From Spirochaetales bacterium (GTDB lineage: Bacteria > Spirochaetota > Spirochaetia > Treponematales > UBA12059): DNA of 8,079 bases. Within the stretch, counting starts at the first letter, position 1, and the number at the start of each line of letters is the position of its first letter. Of this stretch, positions 1 to 6,172 are shown one piece after another. The position numbers and the translations under genes are program-made. A model generated the notes under the pieces. The model saw nothing but the letters and a program-made list of their open reading frames with translations, had not been told where the DNA came from and made no database searches. The stretch is from the NCBI GenBank assembly GCA_016938515.1, contig JAFGUM010000336.1, forward strand, positions 1 through 8,079. Direction: 5' to 3'.

Positions 1-75
1 GATTTCGACGAGGGCGCGCTTACGACGGCAATCTGCGTGTACGCTGGCTGTGCCGTGGAATACCTCGCATCCTGA
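1..75 (+). CDS. Possible 3' end of a gene entering from the left (function unknown)
   Basis: Frame 1 is open from the window edge to a TGA at 73-75 and encodes 24 residues ending VEYLAS. Codon third positions in this frame are mostly G or C (about three quarters), clearly more than in the other two forward frames, which fits coding in this GC-rich genome. The gene would be convergent with the cyclase gene, whose stop lies at 99-101, leaving only 23 bp between the two stops. No domain can be recognised from so short a tail (it contains a C-V-Y-A-G-C stretch). It could be a chance open frame. Confidence 0.35.
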   Translation, partial: DFDEGALTTAICVYAGCAVEYLAS

Positions 76-98
76 ATCGAGGGCACCACAGGGTCACC

Positions 99-2306
99 TT
101 ATTTGCTGGCAAAATGGAACACCCCATCCCAGTCGTCTGCGGGAGGACTGATGGCGTATTCGCGGGTTCGCTTGCAGTGAAGGGCGACGACCCTGTCTTC
201 CTGATTCGCGCTGGCGAGTTTATCGAATAGAAAGCTCGCCTCGTCAAAGCGGCGCTCCCGGGTCAGAGCGTGACCCCGTTCGTACTCGGCGGATGCTTCC
301 ATAACTCGTTTGCCATAGTCAGATTCTGGATTGAGCAGCTCGAAGATCCTCAGGCCGCCAAGCCGGCCAGCGACGGAAATGTGGTCAACCTGCCTGAACG
401 TGAACTGCTCGGGGCACATCAGCGCGTCTTTTGTTGTTTCGGAGACGAGGAAGCGCACTCCGTAGTGCTTGGTGAGGCTTTCCAGCCGTGAAGATACGTT
501 CACCGTGTCACCTATGACGGTCGTATCGAGCCTGTATTCGCTGCCCACCGTCCCGAGCACCACCTCGCCGGTGTTTACGCCTATGCCGATCTCAATGTTC
601 GGATTGCCGCTGGCCCGCGCGTACAGGTTGTAGTCGTTGAGCAGCTGGTCCATCTCGCTGGCAGCCTTGAGCGCGATGTCCGCGGACATCGACTGGCCTG
701 ATGAGGATTGCCCCTCGTAATGAAACAGGGCCAGAATGGCATCGCCAATGTACTTGTCAACAAAGCCATTGTTTTTCTGAATGGCCCGCTCCATCCTGAA
801 CAGGTACTCGTTGAGGAATCTCAGTATCTGGTCTGGCAGCATGTCTTCAGAAATACCCGTATAATGGCGGATATCCGCAAAGAGGACGCTCAGGTAGCGC
901 AAGCTGGAGTCGCCCAGCTGAATCTGCAACGCTGAATCCTTGCCGAGCAGCTGCAGAAATTGCGTTGGCACAAAACGGAAGAACGAATCGCGCTGCAGCA
1001 TGAGCTCTTGATTCAACTGCTCGATTCTGTGCTGGCTTTCTATCAATTCCTGCGTCTGCCTTAGCGATGTGCGGTACAGCGTGCCCTGCTCAAGCGCCAG
1101 AATGGCGTAGATAGCCAACACGTACGCAAAGTAGCCGTACGGAGTCAACCAGATAAACGGCAGCGTCGAGCTGTTCAGATACACAATGTCGTGAGCCGCG
1201 GTGAGGATGACGATTACAATAGCGGCCATCAGGGGAAGGACCAGCGTGAGGCCCTTGCGTAACAAAGCCCAGACCAGCACGGCGGCGTTTACAAGCAATT
1301 CCGGCAGGATCAGCATATTCATACCCAGGCTGAACATGGCCAGTATGGATTGCTTGTCGCGCTGAACCAGGATCAATCCAGCGGCGATAGCGCCTGCCGC
1401 CAGCGTTACGCCCAGAAAAAGCTTCTTGTGCCACGTTCCCGCGAACAAGCCGGTGAATTCGACGACGAAGGCGACCAGGAACGTTGATGACAGGACCATG
1501 CCAGCTTTTGACAGCGCTTCGAGGGGCACTTCCGGCAGCGCTTCGTTGTGTATGACTACGTTTACATAAGCCAGGCAATACGCCAGGCCAAGCGCTACAA
1601 AGTACAGGTCTGCCCTGCGCCGGTTCGATCCAAGGAAATACAGCGCGAGCACGTATACGATCATGACGAGAGACATGATGAACGAAGCCTGCACCAGGTT
1701 TATGCCAAAAAAGTTGCGCCAGAATACCGCCCACGCAATATCGTCAGCGGGACCCACGTATGGGAACTCCAGTCCCCAGGTTTCATATTCCGGATATGCT
1801 TCAATGACCAGGTCGTTAGGAGTCTCCCCGAAGCGTAGCTGGCTGGGTGGCATGTATACCGATAAGGCGGCTCGCAGGCTCGAATTGTACTGGTTCCCAT
1901 GTCGGCCCCGCGTCGCGAGTTCGCTTCCATTGAGGAACACGGTGTACGGGTATTCGGAGATGCCCGTATACAACGCCAGCCTGTGCGCTGACACGCTTTT
2001 GTCCAGCCTGAACTCTGCCCGGAACGAGTAGACGACAGGGCCTGGAGCGGGGCGCTCCGGTAACGAGCCTCCGGTGTATTCCATGGAAACGAGCGCTCCG
2101 GCGCCGGTGCCGGGAATCCTGTCGGGAGAGTCCGGTACGATGCTTAGCTGAAACCCGGCAAACTGGATGAGCTGGGAAGGTGACCCTGGCAGCTGCGAGG
2201 GGGCGGCTCCGACGGCAAGCCCGATTCCGCTCAGCAGCAAGAGGAGCAGGAGCCGCCTGGCCAGCGTGGTTGCGACGGAGCTTCCATGGATTAGTGCTTT
2301 TGTCAT
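99..2306 (-). CDS. 7TM-sensor class III adenylate cyclase
   Basis: A predicted membrane enzyme of 735 aa that makes cAMP from ATP in response to an extracytoplasmic signal. Residues 17-34 are a signal-peptide-like core (an Arg pair, seven Leu, then AVGAA). Residues 40-195 form a beta-rich extracytoplasmic region, and about seven hydrophobic helices run from about 200 to 405, the plan of 7TMR-DISM receptors. A signalling coiled coil (410-440) follows, then the class III cyclase domain (about 465-660). Catalytic residues are all visible: metal-binding D478 (LFADIR) and D522 (KYIGDA), adenine-selecting K518 paired with T596, and N603 and R607 (VNVSSRLE) for the transition state. The Lys/Thr pair is the adenylate-type pattern known from cyanobacterial cyclases, so cAMP is more likely than cGMP. 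The C-terminus (about 665-712) looks like one TPR-type helical hairpin, with an Asp/Trp-rich tail. The ATG at 2304-2306 is preceded by AAGAGGG, 4 nt away, and by a good promoter. The ligand is unknown. Confidence 0.9.
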   Translation of the reverse strand: MTKALIHGSSVATTLARRLLLLLLLSGIGLAVGAAPSQLPGSPSQLIQFAGFQLSIVPDSPDRIPGTGAGALVSMEYTGGSLPERPAPGPVVYSFRAEFRLDKSVSAHRLALYTGISEYPYTVFLNGSELATRGRHGNQYNSSLRAALSVYMPPSQLRFGETPNDLVIEAYPEYETWGLEFPYVGPADDIAWAVFWRNFFGINLVQASFIMSLVMIVYVLALYFLGSNRRRADLYFVALGLAYCLAYVNVVIHNEALPEVPLEALSKAGMVLSSTFLVAFVVEFTGLFAGTWHKKLFLGVTLAAGAIAAGLILVQRDKQSILAMFSLGMNMLILPELLVNAAVLVWALLRKGLTLVLPLMAAIVIVILTAAHDIVYLNSSTLPFIWLTPYGYFAYVLAIYAILALEQGTLYRTSLRQTQELIESQHRIEQLNQELMLQRDSFFRFVPTQFLQLLGKDSALQIQLGDSSLRYLSVLFADIRHYTGISEDMLPDQILRFLNEYLFRMERAIQKNNGFVDKYIGDAILALFHYEGQSSSGQSMSADIALKAASEMDQLLNDYNLYARASGNPNIEIGIGVNTGEVVLGTVGSEYRLDTTVIGDTVNVSSRLESLTKHYGVRFLVSETTKDALMCPEQFTFRQVDHISVAGRLGGLRIFELLNPESDYGKRVMEASAEYERGHALTRERRFDEASFLFDKLASANQEDRVVALHCKRTREYAISPPADDWDGVFHFASK

Positions 2307-2347
2307 TTTTCCCTCTTGTCTAACACGCGCCTGTATCTGTGTCCCAC

Positions 2348-2376
2348 ACTATATACCGCCTCTGCCCAGTCTTCAA
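2348..2376 (-). promoter_or_regulatory. Sigma70-like promoter of the cyclase gene
   Basis: On the minus strand a -35 TTGAAG (plus coordinates 2371-2376) is separated by 17 bp from a -10 TATAGT (2348-2353). These match the consensus at 4 of 6 and 5 of 6 positions with ideal spacing. Transcription would begin near 2341, giving a leader of about 35 nt that contains the AAGAGGG ribosome-binding site. This is read by eye; no start site has been mapped. Confidence 0.6.
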
Positions 2377-2416
2377 TTTGCAGTTCATCGAACCTTGGTG
2401 CTCCCTACCCAACGAC

Positions 2417-2431
2417 ACTACCGGTGGTAGT
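2417..2431. repeat. Inverted repeat, candidate operator in the divergent intergenic region
   Basis: ACTACC and its exact complement GGTAGT flank a 3-bp centre (GGT). It lies between the cyclase promoter and the lysS promoter, about 40 bp upstream of the cyclase -35. The position would suit a regulator of the cyclase gene, but six-base arms can arise by chance and no matching regulator is encoded here. Confidence 0.3.
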
Positions 2432-2441
2432 TTCAGGAAGC

Positions 2442-2452
2442 CAGTGCCACTG
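2442..2452. repeat. Second short palindrome, candidate operator
   Basis: CAGTG and CACTG flank a single C, so the 11 bases form a perfect odd palindrome 10 bp from the 2417-2431 inverted repeat. The arms differ from the first palindrome, so they are not copies of one site. The rest of the 275-bp intergenic stretch (2307-2581) holds the two promoters and leaders and no RNA gene or small ORF that I can support. Confidence 0.22.
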
Positions 2453-2506
2453 TGCCCAGTATGAAAAATGCAAAAACACAAGCTTCGATGAACTAGCTAG
2501 GCTGTA

Positions 2507-2536
2507 TTGAAATCATACACCCATTCCGCGTACAAT
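2507..2536 (+). promoter_or_regulatory. Sigma70-like promoter of lysS
   Basis: A -35 TTGAAA (2507-2512) and a -10 TACAAT (2531-2536) are separated by 18 bp. Both hexamers are one or two bases from consensus. The start would be near 2543, about 40 nt before the ATG at 2582, leaving room for the AAGGAG ribosome-binding site. The TTG at 2507 opens the reading frame upstream of lysS, but it is part of this -35 box, which argues against it as a start codon. Confidence 0.65.
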
Positions 2537-2570
2537 GCCCCTCCGCCGGGCTGCCAGAGGCACGGCATCG

Positions 2571-2576
2571 AAGGAG
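2571..2576 (+). promoter_or_regulatory. Strong ribosome-binding site of lysS (decides the start)
   Basis: AAGGAG ends 5 nt before the ATG at 2582, close to the ideal Shine-Dalgarno spacing. No comparable site precedes the upstream in-frame TTG at 2507, so the ATG is chosen. Confidence 0.8.
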
Positions 2577-2581
2577 TGAGC

Positions 2582-4111
2582 ATGAGCCAGGAAGATATCG
2601 CAGGCGAGGACGGTTTTGACGAAGAAGCGGCCCGGGCATCGTTGAGTGAACAGCAGAGGATACGCCGCGAGAAACTCGCCAAGCTCCAGGCGGAGGGCAG
2701 GGACCCCTTCGCCGTAGTTACCTGGAACCAGAGCCATCACTCCGCTGAAATAAAAGAGAAGTTTGAAGAGCTTGAAAACAAGGACGTGTCCGTCGCAGGC
2801 CGCGTCATGAGCTTTCGCGACATTGGCAAGGCGTCCTTCATCGACCTGCAGGACCGTGACGGGCGCATCCAGGTGTACCTCAACGCCGACGGCCTCGGCG
2901 CCGACGCGTACGCCGAGGTAAAGACCTGGGACATGGGCGACATCATCGGCGTCGAGGGCTACGTCTTCAAGACGCGGCGCGGCGAGATTTCCGTGCACGC
3001 CAAGCGCATGGTGCTGCTGACCAAGGCCATTGAGCCGCTGCCAGAGAAATTCCACGGTCTTAAAGACCCCGAGCAGCGCTACCGCCGCCGCTACCTCGAC
3101 CTCGTGATGAACCCGCAGGTAATGGATACCTTCAAGAAGCGCACCCGCATCATCCGCGCGGTGCGCGAGTACCTCGACGAACGCGAGTACATAGAAGTGG
3201 AAACGCCCATCCTCGGAACCATAGCCTCGGGCGCCGCGGCACGGCCCTTCGTCACCAAGTCCAACGCGCTCAACCTGCAGCTGTACCTGCGCATAGCCAC
3301 CGAGCTGTACCTGAAGCGTTGTATCGTGGGCGGCATGGAGCGCGTGTACGAGATGGGCAAGGATTTCCGCAACGAGGGCATAGACATCCGCCACAACCCC
3401 GAGTTTACGATGATAGAGCTGTACCAGGCCTACGCCGACTACAACGACATGATGGAGCTGTGCGAGAACATCTGCGCGCACGCCGCGCAGGTCGCGACGG
3501 GTTCTACCACGATTACCTACCAGGGGACAGAGCTGCGTTTCGCGCCGCCCTGGCGCAGGCTTACGATGATGGACGCGGTCAAGGAGTACGGCGGCATCGA
3601 CTTCGCGTCCGTCGCGAGCGATGAGGACGCGCGCTCTCTGGCGGTGGAAAAAGGGCTTGCCGACGAGCTCAAGAAGAAGCTCAAGGACTGCACCAAGGGC
3701 GACATCCTCAACGCGGCTTTCGAGAAGTACGCCGAAAAAGAACTGATCCAGCCTACCTTCATAATCGATTATCCGGCGGATATTTCCCCGCTTACCAAGC
3801 AGAAGCCAGGCGATCCGAGCATGACCGAGCGCTTTGAGGCCTTTATCTACGGACGGGAAATAGCCAACGCGTACTCCGAGCTCAACGACCCGATCGTGCA
3901 GGATGACCGCTTCAGACAGCAGGCCAAGGAGCGCGAGCTGGGTGACGATGAGGCGTACATGCTCGATGAAGATTTCGTGTCGAGCCTGGAGGTGGGCATG
4001 CCCCCGACTGGCGGCATGGGCATAGGCATAGACCGGCTCATCATGTTCCTCACGGACTCGTACAGCATCAGGGACGTGATCCTGTACCCGACGATGAAGC
4101 CGGTCAATTGA
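2582..4111 (+). CDS. lysS: Lysyl-tRNA synthetase, class II
   Basis: Cytosolic enzyme that charges tRNA-Lys with lysine using ATP; essential for translation. It has 509 aa, the normal bacterial class II length. Residues 1-65 are a charged N-terminal helical region, and 68-150 form the OB-fold anticodon-binding domain (GRVMSFRDIGKASFIDLQD). The catalytic core runs from about 180 to the end and shows all three class II motifs: motif 1 around IEVETPIL (204-211); motif 2, FRNEG at 262-266 (R263), followed by HNPEFT at 271-276; and motif 3, GIGIDRLIMF at 480-489 (R485). The tail, IRDVILYP followed by TMKPVN, is typical of LysRS and distinguishes it from AspRS and AsnRS. Translation starts at the ATG with AAGGAG, 25 codons inside the longest open frame. 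The gene downstream begins 43 bp after the stop with no clear terminator, so readthrough is plausible. Some spirochaetes (Borrelia, Treponema pallidum) are known to use the unrelated class I enzyme, so class II is a useful lineage character. Confidence 0.97.
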   Translation: MSQEDIAGEDGFDEEAARASLSEQQRIRREKLAKLQAEGRDPFAVVTWNQSHHSAEIKEKFEELENKDVSVAGRVMSFRDIGKASFIDLQDRDGRIQVYLNADGLGADAYAEVKTWDMGDIIGVEGYVFKTRRGEISVHAKRMVLLTKAIEPLPEKFHGLKDPEQRYRRRYLDLVMNPQVMDTFKKRTRIIRAVREYLDEREYIEVETPILGTIASGAAARPFVTKSNALNLQLYLRIATELYLKRCIVGGMERVYEMGKDFRNEGIDIRHNPEFTMIELYQAYADYNDMMELCENICAHAAQVATGSTTITYQGTELRFAPPWRRLTMMDAVKEYGGIDFASVASDEDARSLAVEKGLADELKKKLKDCTKGDILNAAFEKYAEKELIQPTFIIDYPADISPLTKQKPGDPSMTERFEAFIYGREIANAYSELNDPIVQDDRFRQQAKERELGDDEAYMLDEDFVSSLEVGMPPTGGMGIGIDRLIMFLTDSYSIRDVILYPTMKPVN

Positions 4112-4116
4112 GGCAG

Positions 4117-4145
4117 TTGCCGGCCAGCCGCTGTCGGCCTATACT
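4117..4145 (+). promoter_or_regulatory. Promoter just upstream of the first CNB-GGDEF gene (possibly leaderless transcript)
   Basis: A -35 TTGCCG (4117-4122), a 17-bp spacer and a -10 TATACT (4140-4145; 5 of 6) lie in the short gap after lysS. The -10 ends only 9 bp before the ATG at 4155, so transcription would begin about 3 nt before the start codon. The GAGG at 4147-4150 would then be untranscribed and could act only on a longer lysS readthrough transcript. Confidence 0.5.
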
Positions 4146-4154
4146 TGAGGTAGC

Positions 4155-5171
4155 ATGCCACAGTCGCGAACCGCGCTGACCGATATCGTCCGCCTCATCG
4201 AGGGGGCGGAGTTTTTCTCAAGACTTCTCCAGGACGACCTGTACTGGCTGGCTGCGCAAGCCGAGCTCTGCTCGCTCGCCGCTGATACCGTGCTGTTCAG
4301 ACCCGGTGAAAAAGCCCGGTGCTTCTACATAGTGCGCGACGGTTCGGTGGCGATTTCGAGGCTCGACGCAGGCGGTCGCAGCGAGGAGATGGCCAGGTTC
4401 GTAACGGGAGACGTCGTGGGCGATTTCGACTTCGCGCGCGGCGCTTCATACGACGCCATGGCAACCTGCGCTACCCCGGCGGATCTGCTGGTGTTTCCTG
4501 GCTTTGGCAAGAGCATGGACGACCTCATCAAGGACAAGCCAGACGTCTCCGCCCGCGTACTCCTGCGTATGGTGGCGATGATATCGTCGCGTGTGCGCTC
4601 CACGCAGGCGCTTATATCCAACAACGCGCCGTGGGTTCGCGAGCTGCGCCGGCAGGTGTACACCGACGCGGCGACGGGTCTGTGGTCCAGGACCTTCCTC
4701 GACGAGGAACTTTCGCGCATGCTCGAATCGCCAGCCGCGATCGTGGCCATAAAGCCAGACAGGTTCAAGGAGCTGTGCGACGCGTGGGGGCACTCCGCCG
4801 GTGACGTCGCTATGGAAAAGCTGGCTGCCATCCTCAAGGACGAGGCGCGCGCGCTGCGCAAAGCCTGGGCCATACGCCTGCGCAGCAACGAGGCAGCCAT
4901 AGTCGCCAGTTCCTGTGACGCTGCCGAAGCCGATGCCCTCGCCGCTCGCCTGTCAGAGGCGTACACGAGACTCGATCTGTCGTCGGTGGCGGGTGATGGG
5001 GGCTTCAGGCTTAGCGCGAGCGTAGCCATCTCGTCGTGGCCGGAAGACGGCAGGGATCTTCGCGGCCTCGTATCCAGGACGCACGAGCTGATGGCACAAG
5101 CCTGGAAAGACGGAGGCTCGCGCGTGTACCGCCTGGAGCCGTCCTCCACCGGCGCGGGGGCCCAGCCGTGA
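4155..5171 (+). CDS. Degenerate CNB-GGDEF protein (likely non-catalytic paralogue)
   Basis: A predicted cytoplasmic protein of 338 aa with no membrane segment. Residues 14-125 are a CRP-type cyclic-nucleotide-binding fold, 126-165 a connecting helix, and 166-328 a GGDEF fold (TDAATGLWSR at 170-179, then PDRFKELCDAWGH). Residues for function are missing in both domains. In the phosphate-binding cassette the usual Glu is D90 and the phosphate-binding Arg is Y99. In the GGDEF domain the metal-binding Asp is K200, the guanine-contacting Asn is C208, the GGDEF signature reads RSNEA (243-247), and the RxxD inhibitory site is absent. It is therefore unlikely to make c-di-GMP and may not bind cNMP. 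The frame is intact and codon use is normal, so it is probably under selection rather than decaying. The start is the ATG with GAGG 4 nt upstream. Its stop overlaps the start of the intact paralogue downstream, implying matched production. A partner or regulatory role is inference. Confidence 0.85.
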   Translation: MPQSRTALTDIVRLIEGAEFFSRLLQDDLYWLAAQAELCSLAADTVLFRPGEKARCFYIVRDGSVAISRLDAGGRSEEMARFVTGDVVGDFDFARGASYDAMATCATPADLLVFPGFGKSMDDLIKDKPDVSARVLLRMVAMISSRVRSTQALISNNAPWVRELRRQVYTDAATGLWSRTFLDEELSRMLESPAAIVAIKPDRFKELCDAWGHSAGDVAMEKLAAILKDEARALRKAWAIRLRSNEAAIVASSCDAAEADALAARLSEAYTRLDLSSVAGDGGFRLSASVAISSWPEDGRDLRGLVSRTHELMAQAWKDGGSRVYRLEPSSTGAGAQP

Positions 5172-6172
5172 ACCCGGTAGTAGATGCGATCCGCGAGTCT
5201 CCGCTGTTCGTTGGCATGAGCGGCCTTGAGCTGGAAGCGGTGTCGTCGTACCTGGAGCCGCGCCGCTACGCCGCTGGCGGGGTCATATTCCAAAAAGGGG
5301 ACCCCGGTACCGAAATGTTCATAGTACGGACGGGCCTCGTCGCGTCGATAGCGGTGGATAGCGACGGCAACGAGCGGACGCTGTACGAGTTTGGCCCCGG
5401 CCGGTTTTTTGGCGAAATGTCCATCATAGAAAACGAAACCCGCTCTGCCACGTGCGTGGCGACCATCGATACGGAACTATTCGTGCTCGGCGGCATGAGT
5501 TTCTTTACGCTGGTCTGGGAGTACCCGATGATTGGCACGAAAATGCTGTCGTCGATGTCCCGCGTCATGGCCGGCTGGCTCGACGAGGCATCGGGATTCC
5601 TGCACGACCTGGTACGATGGGGCGAGACGGCGAGACGGCGTGCCGTGACAGATGAGCTGTCCGGGTTGTTCAACCGTCGCTTTATAGAGGAAACAGCGCG
5701 CGCCCGTTTCAGCAGGAGCAGCGGCGAAGCCCCGGTGTGCTCGGCGCTGATGCTGGACCTGGATCGTTTTCACGAGCTCAACGAGCGCTACGGCACGGGA
5801 GCCGGAGATGCGATCATACGAGCCGTTGGCGCAGCGTACGGGCGCCTGCTCCGCGACGGAGACGTGGCTGCCCGGCTTTCTGGCGACGAGTTCGCGTTCT
5901 TTATGCCCGATGCGGGACCAGCTGACGCCCTGGCCGCGGCCGAGCGCATCCGCGCCGAAACCGAGTCGTTGGTTCTGGAGTTCACGGCGCTTGGCGGTAA
6001 AGCTCTGGAAACCATCAATTTGAGTTCTAGCATAGGCGTTGCCTCGAGCCCCGCCGACGCGACTGACGCCGTGTCGTTGTTCGATGCCGCCGACAAGGCG
6101 CTGTTCAAAGCCAAGGAAGCCGGGCGCAATCGCGTGGCCAGCTTCAGCGCTTCTTGCGGCCGCCCTTCCTGA
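5168..6172 (+). CDS. Cyclic-nucleotide-binding diguanylate cyclase
   Basis: A predicted soluble enzyme of 334 aa that makes c-di-GMP from two GTP, gated by a CRP-type sensor domain. Residues 7-125 are the CNB domain, with an intact phosphate-binding cassette (FGEMS at 81-85, E83, and RSAT at 92-95, R92), as in cAMP/cGMP binders. A helical linker (126-158) leads to the GGDEF domain (159-328). There D197 (LDLDRF) binds metal, N205 and D214 contact guanine, SGDEF (238-242) is the active-site loop, and RDGD (229-232), exactly five residues before it, is a complete inhibitory I-site for product feedback. The end, AADKALFKAKEAGRNRV, is the family's usual C-terminal helix. The start is GTG at 5168, overlapping the upstream TGA as GTGA, with a G-rich run at 5156-5160 as a weak ribosome-binding site, so translational coupling is likely. 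A longer in-frame opening reaches 5036 but only duplicates coding of the upstream gene. The last 29 bp overlap the convergent radical SAM gene. Confidence 0.88.
   Translation: MNPVVDAIRESPLFVGMSGLELEAVSSYLEPRRYAAGGVIFQKGDPGTEMFIVRTGLVASIAVDSDGNERTLYEFGPGRFFGEMSIIENETRSATCVATIDTELFVLGGMSFFTLVWEYPMIGTKMLSSMSRVMAGWLDEASGFLHDLVRWGETARRRAVTDELSGLFNRRFIEETARARFSRSSGEAPVCSALMLDLDRFHELNERYGTGAGDAIIRAVGAAYGRLLRDGDVAARLSGDEFAFFMPDAGPADALAAAERIRAETESLVLEFTALGGKALETINLSSSIGVASSPADATDAVSLFDAADKALFKAKEAGRNRVASFSASCGRPS
5621..5640 (+). repeat. Short 8-bp tandem repeat inside the diguanylate cyclase gene
   Basis: GGCGAGAC occurs twice head to tail (5621-5628, 5629-5636) followed by a half unit (GGCG). It encodes the WGETARRR segment in the linker between the CNB and GGDEF domains. 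The unit is not a multiple of three, so gain or loss of one copy would shift frame before the catalytic domain. Confidence 0.6.

Noticed and set aside
1090..1734. 214-aa second minus-strand frame within the cyclase gene
   Set aside because: It is a frame-shifted shadow of the membrane-helix region of the cyclase; the translation is Arg/Gly/His-rich with no domain. The true frame carries all cyclase motifs.
2338..2348. TGTG...CACA element near the cyclase promoter as a CRP site
   Set aside because: The spacer is 3 bp rather than the 6 bp between TGTGA and TCACA in CRP sites, and the half-sites are incomplete.
2513..3481. 322-aa open frame antisense to lysS
   Set aside because: It lies entirely within the strongly supported lysS gene. 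Its His/Val/Leu-rich translation has no recognisable motif, and such long antisense frames are expected opposite GC-rich, codon-biased genes.
4112..4154. Terminator after lysS
   Set aside because: Only a 4-bp GCCG/CGGC pairing with a long loop is possible and no T-run follows; the segment is better explained as a promoter.
4325..5293. 322-aa open frame antisense to the CNB-GGDEF pair
   Set aside because: It spans two real genes on the other strand, is Ser/Arg-rich with no domain pattern, and has no convincing ribosome-binding site.
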